Assembly (NCBI GenBank): GCA_905250115.1
Contig: CAJNOI010000044.1
Location: 555,605-619,604 of the forward strand
DNA: 64,000 bases
From: Adineta steineri
Taxonomy: Eukaryota; Rotifera; Eurotatoria; Adinetida; Adinetidae
Direction of reading: 5' to 3'
A program made the translations under genes and the position numbers. Below the pieces are notes generated by a model that worked only from the letters and a program-made list of their open reading frames with translations, was not told the DNA's origin and searched no databases. Each line of letters starts with the position of its first letter. Position 1 is the stretch's first letter. Positions 54,500-64,000 of this stretch are shown here, piece after piece.

Positions 54500-54780
54500 C
54501 TCAGGAAAAAGACAACGGCGCCGTAAACGTTAGAAAACCGGTAAAATGCGGCGGAAAACGGTTTCAAAATGTCACCATAATCCGTCGATCCAGAAATGTA
54601 TAGAAATAAGGAGGGAAACGATGGCCGGTGTCTAGTGAAAAAACAGCCTGTATTCCGAGTTGACGGATTACGGTGAAATACGACTAAGAATAAGGCACTG
54701 AAACGCCGTTTTATAGTCGCTTCAGGCCGGTTAAGACGCCGTTTCTGGCAGCCGGAATGGTTAACATGGGTAGCTACTAC
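54500..54780. repeat. GC-rich island, probable old transposon
   Basis: This stretch is rich in CGG/CCG words (GGCGCCG, GCGGCGG, ACGCCGTTT, GCCGG) within A/T-rich DNA. AACGGCG near its left end and ACGCCGTTT near its right end are loosely inverted. The long minus-strand frame across it has no recognisable domain and is probably chance. Confidence 0.35.
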
Positions 54781-55858
54781 ACAAATTGAAGATAATAGTT
54801 TGAAAAAAATTATTAATTTATTGTTGGTGGAAAACGACAAAGAAGAAGATTCTAATATCGTTATATATGTACTGAGGTGCATTTACATTTATGCAAATAT
54901 TTAATACCTGAGCGTTTGATAATGGCAGAAAGGATTGTCGTAAGAAATTTTTTCCTATTACTACTATTATTCAGTAACTAAGAATTTGTGATGTCTGAAT
55001 TTTTTTTTTGGGATGAATAACAAGAACGGCAACAAGAAAAGGATCTTATTAAAGAAACAGTCAAAATACTGGAAAAAGATGAAAATATTAGTTTGGAAAT
55101 ATTTAAACAGTTGACGAAGAAGTACAATGTTCAACTTCAGTAATATTCATATTCATTGGCTTATAATGAAAAAAAATTTCATTTTTTTGCTACACATCAA
55201 ATCTAGTTGGCTTTTCCGTAAGATACAGCTGATTTTTATTTTATGATTCCCTACATTGTCTGTTCATATATAGACAGGAATTGTGACGCAAACATTAGAT
55301 CATTGTCATTTTTTAAATAAAATAACGTTTTCTTTTCGGTTTAGAAAAGAAAAATTTTGAATCAATCAGTAAATGATAGAAAAATGTTCTGTTGCATTCA
55401 TATGAAACACAAAATAAATTGATCTCTTATACAAAGTCGATTTTTTAGTTCAAGGATAAAAGAATTATGAGTAAAAACATTAGTATTGAATTGATTATAT
55501 GTATTACGTCACACTTTTCAAAGAAAAGATCAATAGAAAAATCCATAGTTTGATGGTTGTATAACATACAAAATAAGATTTATTGAGAGATCATTATACA
55601 TGAATCGGTAATTGACATGTTGATATAATACGAGAAGAGTAGATTGATTTTTAGCGATATATTTTCTTATAGTTGTAATAGTTTTGCTTATGATAGAATA
55701 GAGTTTTCAACTTTTCAATAAAAGCAAAGTACTTTAAATTCAACAATTCAACTTGTGACGTTTAGATATTATTTTTTTCTTGATCAAGGATAGCTTTTAT
55801 TAATAGATGAACAATTAAATTTAATATTTAAAACGCGATTACTTGATACAGATGGATG

Positions 55859-56068
55859 TATATGAGAAGAAAAACGTAAAAAAATGATCAGATGATCTAT
55901 ATCGTACATTATATATACATTTATAACAGATTGTTTTCCATTAAAAAATATAGAACATCATAAAAGATATACAAGGATATCATGATTATACAGATACAAT
56001 AAGATAAATTTTCTCTGCAATTGAATTATCTTTATTTTATTATTAGAATTATGAATAATACATCATAT
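55859..56068. repeat. Dispersed repeat R2, copy 2
   Basis: Matches 43602-43808 in the same orientation. It runs directly into repeat R3 at 56061, sharing the word CATCATATA. Confidence 0.8.
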
Positions 56069-56272
56069 ACATTCACGCACGAACGTACCTACAGGCAATA
56101 ATGTATGACTTTTTGACATTCTAAAAATTGACCTGTTTATTTTAGTAAATCTTTTTGATGTAAAGATTACTCTAATAATAAACTATGTTCTACTAACTAA
56201 TTAACTTTTTTCATGTTTTTTCTTCAAGTTAATTAATGATTGTCAGTAGTTGATACAGAATTATGATAATAA
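56061..56272. repeat. Repeat R3, copy 1, upstream of first GPCR
   Basis: Matches 57780-57974 across almost its full length (CATCATATACATTCACGCA to TTATGATAATAA), roughly nine bases in ten. It ends about 390 bases before the receptor start. Confidence 0.85.
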
Positions 56273-56664
56273 CTAGATAGCCCATGAGTCGAGATACGTC
56301 TGCGAAATGTGATGCGAAGCTCGATTTCAAATTAATAATTTTAAGAGTTTCATAAAATTCTCGATATTCACGTTTAGAGTAGAATCAAGTCAAATTTATA
56401 TCATCGATCGTTTTAATTAAATCGAATATCCTGTTGAAAATCAGAAAACGAATGATATCAGTTCGATCTTGGTATTTTAATCTCGCGTTTAAACAAATAT
56501 TTTCCGATGTTCCATTGCTGAGATCAGTGCGGCATAAAATTACCACTTTGAATGCATATCTCGAGAAAGTAAAAAAAAGGAAAAAATAAAGAAAGAAACT
56601 CGCGGAGAACTACATAAATGCTCTGCTTCGCATCACATTAATTATTTTAAACTTGACATCATCA

Positions 56665-57715
56665 ATGTCTACAGATATTCTGAAATTCGCCACACATTAT
56701 TCATTCTATACCGGTTGTATTTTATCTACTTTCGGATTTATTGGTAATATTCTCAATATTCTTGTTTTTACTCAACTAAAACTCTTTCGAGATAACCGAT
56801 GTGCTTTTTACATAATCGTTGAATCGATTAACAACTTTATTTATCAATTTTACTTCTTAAGCTTAACAATTCTTACATCAAAGTATGGTGATGATGCAAC
56901 AGGAAGATCTCTCGGCTGGTGTAAATTTAGATACATGTTAGCACAAACACTTTCACTCACCTCATATTACACAATTTGTCTTACTGCTATTGATCAGTTC
57001 TTTTCAACTAATCATCAGTTGCATTTGAGACAAATGTGTACATTGAAACTAGCTCATTATGTTACCTTCATATCTATTTGTATTTGGATAGCTCATAGTA
57101 TTCTTTCTGGTTGTCTTTTCGATATTCAAGGATCACTTGGATGTGTTGTATCAAATTCAATATGGCAACAGTACATATCCTCCTTTTTCTATCCAGTTTT
57201 AATTGGCCTTTTACCCATTGCAATTGTATTATTATTTAGTTTATTAGCTTTTCATAATGTTCGTCGTATAGTTCGTCGACAAATCCCAATTGTTCGTCGT
57301 CGATTAGATCAACAGTTGACAGCAATGGTTCTAATGCGTGCTGTCATTGCCGCTTGTTTCATATCACCATACATTATATATCGTATTTACATCACTAAGT
57401 TTCCCGTTTCACAAAATCAGTCTATGCAATATGCGATTACACGATTAATTCAAGCAGTCTGTCTCTCTTTAATCAACATACATTTTTCGGTAAAATCATT
57501 CTTTTTTTTAATGTAATTGATATTTATAGTATATTTATTTTTAATAGGCAAGTTTCTATATTTTTCTCATATTATCATCACGTTTTCGTCGTCAAGTGAA
57601 GTTTCTTTTGGTTAAAAAGTATTGGCAACGATTGAAATACTTGTGTCACCTACATAATAACCAAATTAATCCAGAAAATGCAGAAACATTTGGTACAGAT
57701 ATGGAACTTGCATAA
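56665..57715 (+). CDS. Rhodopsin-like GPCR, IDQF type, copy 1
   Basis: A seven-helix receptor; ligand and G protein unknown. Two exons, 56665-57489 and 57548-57715, join in phase 0 to 330 residues. The start ATG gives MSTDILKF; an in-frame TTG lies just upstream. Helix 1 carries FGFIGNILNILVF with the class-A Gly-Asn pair. Cys86 before helix 3 fits the conserved disulphide. Where class A receptors have DRY, this one has TAIDQFFS. Helix 7 reads INIHFS|ASFYIFLILS across the intron, without a clear NPxxY. A basic tail follows. The same motifs and the same intron position occur in the next gene, so they are tandem paralogues. Bdelloids carry many such short-tailed receptors, by my general knowledge. 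Confidence 0.85.
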
Positions 57716-58238
57716 AAATTGTCATTATACTTTGTGTGTATTAATCATCCTGAGGATGCGCGTAGGTGTTATCTCTAAACATCATATACATTCACGCAAT
57801 AATGCACAATTGTTTTGACATTACAAAAAATGACCTGTTTATTTTAGTAAATCTTTTTGATGTAAAGAATACTTTAATAATAAACTATGTTCTACTAACT
57901 AATTAAATTTTTGCATGTTTTTTCTTTAAGCTAATTAATGATTTTCAGTAGTTGATTCAGAATTATGATAATAAAAAGGAAGAAAATGAAATTAGATGGC
58001 AATATAAAACATAAAAGAATTTGTAATTTTATGTTAGCAATCTCTTTATGTTTTTTATCATAAAGTCGATTATCTTACACGCATAAGCTCATTAATGATA
58101 AATCATTAAAGTGTAACAAAGCGTTTATATTTACTTTAAAAAACGTATATTCATATAAAATAATTATTTTTATTGTTTCACATCTATATCAGTTAACAGT
58201 TAAAGAAATAAAATCTCAACTCACAACTAGTCAGAATA
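57716..58238. other. Spacer between GPCR paralogues
   Basis: Mostly repeat R3 copy 2, followed by about 260 A/T-rich bases that should hold the promoter of the second receptor. Confidence 0.6.
57780..57974. repeat. Repeat R3, copy 2, upstream of second GPCR
   Basis: Second copy of the block at 56061-56272, in the same orientation and at a similar distance (about 265 bases) from the downstream receptor start. This implies that the upstream region was duplicated with the gene. Confidence 0.85.
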
Positions 58239-59249
58239 ATGTCAACTCAAGATATATTGATTTTCGCAACAAGACAAGTTCATATCTATTTTGGTTTGGC
58301 CATGACGATCTTAGGTGTTATCGGTGGAATATTTAATATTATAATTTTTACAACGCTGAAAACGTTTCGAGAAACAACTTGTGCATTTTATCTGACAGCT
58401 GTTTCAGTGGTTAATATCATTCAATTGCTAATAGTATTGTTTGTACGTGTTCTAAGTGAAGGTTTTTCTACTGATATTAGAAGAACATCGTGGGTTTGTA
58501 AAATACAAATATATATGGCTGTATGTTGTCGTATGGTATCAATGACATATGTATGCTTAGCAACGATTGATCAATTCTTATCCATGAGTCACTATAGACG
58601 TTTTAGTAATTTAAGATTAGCTCAACGTTGTATATTTATTACTGGAATTTTTTGGAGTTTATATGGTATTTGTTTTCTCATTTATTACGATGTATCTTTA
58701 GGCATATGTGCGGTCATTAATTCAAATTTTGGAATGTTTGTAACTCGTTTTCAATATCCAATACTTTATGGAGTTCTACCTCTAACCACAATGACTACAT
58801 TTTCTCTATTAGCTTTTTATAATGCTCGTACATTAATTAGTCGACAAATAAATATTATACGTTTAAGTCGAGATCGACAATTGACAGCAATGACACTTGT
58901 TCATGTTGTATTTGTTGTAATTACTACATTACCTTATATTATTTATTTTATTTATTCACCTGAACAAATAGCACGTAATACTCTTATCTATGCCATCTTG
59001 CTTTTAATCTTTTATTTAAGTTTTGCTGTAAGTATTTTTACTTGTGAAAAAACAGAAATCATGTTTATTTTTGAAATAATATAGGGTTCTTTCTATATTT
59101 ATTTTTGTGTTTCAAAACGATTTCGACAACAATTCATTTTCATAATTTCAAGTGTTTGTATAAAGCAATGCCAACAATGGATGAACAAACGAAATACTAA
59201 TCAAGTTGTACCAAATATTGAAACAATCGATGATATCCAACTTACATGA
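58239..59249 (+). CDS. Rhodopsin-like GPCR, IDQF type, copy 2
   Basis: Paralogue of the preceding receptor. Two exons, 58239-59027 and 59085-59249, join in phase 0 to 317 residues. Helix 1 contains LGVIGGIFNIIIF, so the usual Gly-Asn is Gly-Gly with Asn two residues later. Cys87 precedes helix 3, and the DRY position reads ATIDQFLSMS. The shared block RQLTAMTLVHVVF in helix 6 parallels QQLTAMVLMRAVI in copy 1. The intron splits helix 7 at the same place (FA|GSFYIYF). Divergence between the copies is large in the loops, so the duplication is not recent. All splice sites are GT-AG and the frame is intact. Confidence 0.85.
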
Positions 59250-61443
59250 ACAAAAACAAACAGAGACTCTATTGATATTGCTTTTATGAAGTGAATAACG
59301 AAGTTATAATCTTTATTATTGTGTGTACAGTAGTTAAATTTAGAAAATAAATATTAGTTGTTGTTATGTTCAGTAATATATTGCAATAAAAGTTACATCT
59401 AATATACATCAAATACGTAGAAAACAGTAAAAATTTCTGCGTGAACGCCTTGAATCAGTTATAATCAAACAAAAAGTAGTCTCGTGTTATAATAACAGGT
59501 ATCTAATGGTATATTTTTAAAAACTTGTACTTTGGACTGTTTTACGCAGCATTTATTGTGTATATTTACTGATGCTATAAAAAAAATATTACTTCCTTCC
59601 TTTTGTTATAATGTATTTTTTCTAAATTTATTTTCATTTTATTATTAATGCAATATAAACTAACTCGCTTAAGTTAACTTTAGGAAAAGAAAATGTGCTT
59701 TCTCCCAGAGTAAACTCAAACAATCTCTAAGCTATTATGATAGAAACAACTCATTAATATATGCTTGATATTATCTAGGATATTTTGAGATTTGGGGGTG
59801 ATTATAAGAAATAAATAAGTCTATACACGCGACACTTGCATCCCAACAACCTTTGCTCTTCAATAGTATCAAACAGACTTTCTACAAGTTATAGGAACAA
59901 TTTATAAATTAAATTAATTTATTGAACACAGTAATAATGGAAGACAACAAAAAAAAATAACAAGAAGAGATTAACTGATTAAAACCCCGAACATAGTCAA
60001 CATGTTAAGCTTAATGTAATGGTTTATTTTTTATTCGAAGCCATTAATTATTTATATCGTCAGCATATGATATTAAATAAGTAACTAGAAGAAAGTACAA
60101 AAGAAAACAGAATAGGGTAGTTTTATTCTCTTCATATTATTAATGATCATCTTGCCGATCGACAGTTGATATTGGCGAGTAAATATCACAGGAGAACAGA
60201 TGCTATTGGGGAGCAAGTGTCGCGGATGCACCTTTCAAGAATTCGATTAATATTCCTCATAACATATTAAATTTTGCACATAGACACTTATTGTATTGAA
60301 TCTTTCTCGGAATCAAATTGGTGACGAAGAAGCTCGACAATTAATAGCAATTCTATAAGATAATAAACTAAAAGATTCGTTTTCAGGCTTCGCATTTTTA
60401 TTTTTAATTATATTGAAGACGTTGATCAATTTACACCTGATCAATAATCAAATCAGTAAATCAATCCAACGCGAATTAAAAACAAGAGATCCGAGAATTG
60501 CATTCCAATGATATGAAGTTTTTATTTAACCAGAAAATTATTATTCAAGAAATCATGCTTCACTTCGTATTGCTCATATCAATAAATAAATTGAAAGAAC
60601 AAGAGTGTATAAGAATCTATTTTAGATTGTTGAGCATTTTTGCATTGAGGGCGATGGTGTGAGTGCAAGAGCATACAAATATAGAAGCATCTTTATTTTT
60701 ATTTACTCCTATCAAAATATGATTGGTATCATTGGAATTCTTCTGCGATGTAATATTTTATTATAGAAAAGAACTTAACCTTAATAAGAGTCAAGATTCA
60801 ATCTAACCACTTAGTATTTCATAATAATATGTGAGAAGTTATTTCAAAATAATAAATAACATTTCTCTAAGTCTCTGCGTATGAATCTAACAAAGTGAGT
60901 CGTTCAATATTGCATATCGCTTTAAAACTTAAACTGCAGAGCTCAAACAACTCTTTATTTCTGACTGTTTATATTATTATAAAAAAATCGTAAGAATGTA
61001 ATACTCATATCGTCATTCTTAAAATTGTTAAAAAATATTTTCTAGGTAGTAACAATTATATTCTATTGGTTTATATTATATCTATGTTATTCATTGAATT
61101 CATTTTATACTCTATTGATGACTCTTCATATTTATTCGATCACGTACGATGAAATAGGCGATGGCATGACGTATTTTTGATATTATTTTTCTTCTTCGTC
61201 TTGTTAGAGTAATAGAAAAAAAACTGATGATAGATGAAAAACAAGGAGAAAAGAAAAAAGAAGCGAAATACGTAGTGGAACAATCCCTTGACATACCCCG
61301 AAGCTGATAATATAAGAAAAATAGAGAAAGAAAGAAAAAAAATAACATACCCCACATTGTTTTTTTTAGAGCACACAATCGAGGAGAATTTGTTTAGTGT
61401 TAGAAGGAGAACTAAGATTTTATTCCAATACAAGAAAAAACTA
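59250..61443. other. Spacer with LRR pseudogene fragment
   Basis: No intact gene. A broken LRR piece lies at 60290-60511. Overlapping minus-strand frames at 61112-61469 sit in low-complexity A/T-rich sequence and are not convincing. Immediately before 61444 is purine-rich sequence that may be the peptidase 5' UTR. Confidence 0.5.
60290..60511 (+). pseudogene. LRR (RNI-type) gene fragment
   Basis: IVLNLSRNQIGDEEARQLIA is a typical ribonuclease-inhibitor-type LRR, ended by TAA near 60355. A second piece, TLINLHLINNQISKSIQREL, follows near 60418 in a different reading context, with no start or splice sites joining them. It is the remnant of an NLRC3-like LRR gene. Confidence 0.6.
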
Positions 61444-62704
61444 ATGGCGGTAAAAAGATTTTTAATCAATCAAGATCAAAATCGAAAGTTTCGTTTAAAT
61501 GGCATTTTTCCCTCGATACGTTTGCCACAGAAACATCATTTACGTCAACTGTTCAGTAAGCATGTTATGTACAGTTCTGATCAATTACCACCAAAAGCAG
61601 ATCTACGTGATTCCATGACTCCAGTTGAGGATCAATCTCAGATTGGCAGTTGGTAAGATCCAATTGTTTTTTCTTTGCAAACAATTTTATTTAACAAGAA
61701 ATCCATTTTTTTTCATTTAGTTCGGCAAATTGTCTTGCTGGTAAAAGAAATATTTCTTATCTTAATTCATATATAGATAAGAATAATTATTTTTAGGTGC
61801 TTATGAATATTTAACAAAGAAACAAAGTGGAAAAAATGTTGATGTTAGTCGTTTATTTATTTATTACAATGGTCGTGTTAAAGAAGATAATGATGCTACT
61901 ATAACTGATTCAGGATGTACAATGACATGTGCCATTGAAGCATTAGAACAATCAGGTGTTTGCCTAGAATCAATTTGGCCTTATGATATTTCAAACGTAA
62001 ATGAACGTCCATCTGATGAAGCCTATCAAGCAGCAGAGCCTCATAAAATAACTCAAGCATTACAAGTTAATATCGATTTAAATGAAATGAAATCATGTTT
62101 AGCACAAGGTTTTCCATTTGCATTTGGTTTAAAACTCTATACATCATTTGATAAAGCTACTAATACTGGTGTTGTACCAATGCCAAGTGATTCTGATCGT
62201 AATCGAGAATCCGATGGAAGGTCAGTTTTTCAATTAATGATATATTGAATAATTGAAATATTTGTTTTCTTTAGTCATGCTCTGTTAGCAGTCGGTTACA
62301 GTGATCAATCACAATCATTTATTGTTCGAAATTCATGGGGAGAAAATTGGGTAAGAAAATTTTGATTGATTTATCTTTAAATTTTTAATATTATTTTATC
62401 AGGGTGATAAAGGTTATTGTTATATTCCATATGATTACATAGCAAATTCCGATTATTGTTTTGATGTGTGGACTGTTCGAAAAATGGAAACTGATGATTT
62501 TGGTCAAGATCATTGGGATCAAGATGATTCAACTGATTATCGACAAATGAGTAATGACGATGATTATAGTAATAGTATCATTCAAGATTTTGAAGATGAA
62601 AGTAAGAATATGTATCATATTTAAAATAGACTATCGAAATTTTAATTCTATTTAAAAATTATTTTTTTTTTTCTTTAGGATTTGATTTCAATGATGACAA
62701 TTGA
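61444..62704 (+). CDS. Papain-family (C1) cysteine peptidase
   Basis: Six exons join in frame: 61444-61652, 61721-61740, 61797-62220, 62275-62350, 62403-62601 and 62679-62704, giving 317 residues. The oxyanion Gln64 and catalytic Cys70 lie in VEDQSQIGSCSANCLAGAYE, His219 in DGRSHALLAVGYSD and Asn237 in RNSWGENWGDKGYCYIP (Ser218 is encoded across the junction before His219). All four catalytic positions are therefore present. The N-terminal 48 residues are short and basic, unlike a cathepsin propeptide, and I see no signal peptide, so a cytosolic or non-classical location is possible. The C-terminal 45 residues are very acidic. Exon 2 is only 20 bases and the Cys70 codon is split across intron 1 (TG|T). 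Substrate is unknown. Confidence 0.88.
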
Positions 62705-63312
62705 ACAGAACAATATTTCTTAATCAAATTTCAATTAACCATTGTTTTGTCATTTATCTATGCTAGAAATAGATTTCGTTTTATTCTTCATTAATCTTCG
62801 AATTAGTTTTATTTGCACGTTATTCATATTTTTAATATGTTTTAAACAAAATTCCAAATAAATAAAAAGATAAATATATATTTGATTTCTATCATACAAT
62901 AGTTAAAACAAGAAAACCATCTTGAGGGTGTCGGTATAAGTATTTATCAAACACGTATTCACACCATCTAGAAACAAATGTTCAGCATACCCTTATCAAA
63001 TTGTTTTTATTTATAAACTTAGTTTATCATTTGATTTGTATTGTTCTTCACTTAATAAAATGTTTCTTTCAATTCATATCATTACTATTGTTTTGAAAAA
63101 TAAATTCTGTATCTATTCAAGGATATAATTATTACAAAATACGCAAAAGCTTCACGTGTTCTTCTTCATATAATATATTTATTGTTATTGATATATAAAG
63201 AAATGAAGCATAACCAAAGAGAAAAGATATGTTATATAAGGAATCGAATAAAATTTGTTGCATTCGTTTGTTTTTACCTTCATTCATATAGCAGTATTCA
63301 TAAACAATTTTC
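62705..63312. other. Spacer between peptidase and small gene
   Basis: A/T-rich with no gene or repeat recognised. AATAAATAAAAAGATAAA near 62858 could be the peptidase polyadenylation region. Confidence 0.45.
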
Positions 63313-63645
63313 ATGGAAAACAACAATATTAATCCCAATAGCGCTGTTTTCAGTGGTTTTCCTGGTGGACATGATACAAGTAAGATTTCGTAGATTTGTT
63401 TTTGATTTTTAAAATAATATAAAAAAATGTATGTTTTATATTAAGTTCCTGGTCAAGGAAATGTTCCACCAGCAGCTGCTGGTCTTGCAAACCCAAACAT
63501 AAGTGGTAGTTCTCAATTAGGAGCCAATTTACCTCATGTCGATCCGAACAATTTTCCCGGCGTAGTTCATTGGGGACCTGAATCAGTTGTTTCAGGTGCA
63601 CAAGTCCAACAATTGCCAACTAGTCAAGCAAACAAGGATTCTTAA
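63313..63645 (+). CDS. Small two-exon protein of unknown function
   Basis: Exons 63313-63379 and 63446-63645 join in frame through a 66-base GT-AG intron to give 88 residues. The protein starts MENNNINPNSAVFSGFPGGH and continues IPGQGNVPPAAAGLANPNIS, ending QLPTSQANKDS. It is rich in Asn, Pro, Gly and Ala, has no signal peptide or membrane helix and looks disordered. The coding composition contrasts with the A/T-rich flanks (GC-richer codons such as CCC, GGC), which supports a real gene. I do not recognise the family. Confidence 0.6.
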
Positions 63646-64000
63646 ACTGATTCAAATATACCTATATAAACAAGCAAATTATTTTTACAAAATAAACAAT
63701 AAACTATATTCGATTTTTAGAAATGTATTCATTAATTCATGTCTTCAATGAGAATTAATAGTTATTAAAAATTAGTTGATCGAAATATTGTCAAGTTATC
63801 AAAGAGGAAAGAACATGTTTCGTTTTGATTGTAAAAAATTGTGTAAGATTAATATAAATATCTTTGTCAACATGAATACATATATTTATCCACACATTCG
63901 TAATATTTAAAAAAAAGAATTATTTCTTAATAATAGACAAATGATTGATATTTCTGTTGATGATTATTTATAGCAAGAGTGACACTTATTAAAGTTTATT
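63646..64000. other. Terminal spacer
   Basis: A/T-rich with no gene seen. AAAATAAACAATAAAC at about 63690 may serve as the polyadenylation signal of the small gene. Confidence 0.45.

Larger units (their letters stand above)
53227..56664. other. Repeat-bearing spacer upstream of the GPCR pair
   Basis: No intact gene. It holds R1 copy 2 (53645-53934), a GC-rich island (about 54500-54780), R2 copy 2 (55859-56068) and repeat R3 copy 1 (56061-56272). A short open stretch at 55020-55140 (QQEKDLIKETVKILEKDENI) has no start, splice support or recognised family. Confidence 0.5.

Noticed and set aside
54478..54882. Minus-strand 134-residue frame across the GC-rich island
   Set aside because: No conserved motif; GC-rich sequence has fewer stops, so a frame of this length is expected by chance.
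55020..55140. Short open stretch with charged residues
   Set aside because: No start codon in context and splice phases to the nearby ATG at about 54922 do not agree.
61112..61469. Two overlapping minus-strand frames
   Set aside because: They overlap each other and the peptidase start, and consist of Phe/Ser/Leu low complexity.
1..64000. CRISPR arrays, tRNA or rRNA genes, bacterial operons, telomeric repeats
   Set aside because: I saw no regularly spaced repeats, no tRNA box pattern, no rRNA sequence and no tandem telomere-like repeats; the gene structure is eukaryotic.

Overview
The window looks like nuclear DNA of a bdelloid rotifer, probably a large-genome lineage such as Rotaria. The evidence is AT-rich DNA, many GT-AG introns of about 50-60 bases, animal genes (NCoR corepressor, CREB, IA-2 receptor phosphatase, DENND6, LRRC57), and several family types I associate with bdelloids: seven-helix receptors with an IDQF motif instead of DRY, a TPR protein with an ADP-ribosyltransferase-like core, and an F-box/LRR-like protein. 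Genus is inference; no rRNA or organelle marker is present. Intergenic spacers and some introns are long and carry short non-autonomous transposons.

Layout. 1-1692: spacer with a piggyBac-like MITE. 1693-12418 (-): nuclear receptor corepressor in about 27 exons, with a hAT-like MITE in one intron. 14219-16159 (-): single-exon ART-like/TPR protein. 16160-19684: repeat-rich spacer with a large foldback element inside a 46-base direct repeat. 19685-21414 (+): cytochrome P450, CYP3-like. 22685-24843 (+): LRR single-pass membrane protein. 25869-26799 (+): LRRC57 homologue. 29303-36482 (+): IA-2/phogrin-type pseudophosphatase in 19 exons. 38676-40100 (+): CREB/ATF1-type bZIP factor. 41163-42733 (+): DENND6 homologue cut by a 100-N assembly gap. 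42734-46353: gene-poor repeats, a palindrome and a G/C-rich hAT-like MITE. 46354-51578 (+): F-box protein with unusually long introns. About 51800-53226 (+): broken class-3 lipase (diacylglycerol-lipase-like) pseudogene. 53227-56664: repeats collinear with those at 43130-43808. 56665-57715 and 58239-59249 (+): tandem GPCR paralogues, each preceded by the same repeat. About 60290-60511: LRR pseudogene fragment. 61444-62704 (+): papain-family cysteine peptidase with a 20-base exon at the active site. 63313-63645 (+): small two-exon gene of unknown function.

The genes do not form an operon or pathway. NCoR and CREB act in nuclear transcription, IA-2 on dense-core vesicles, DENND6 in Rab/endosome traffic. 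The other genes are lineage-expanded or housekeeping types. The least ordinary parts are the repeat architectures (foldback with long direct repeats, collinear repeat pair, duplicated receptor module), the split-codon microexon in the peptidase and the degenerate ART-TPR protein. I did not find a convincing undescribed multi-gene system. Exon boundaries were placed by hand from GT/AG sites and reading-frame continuity.
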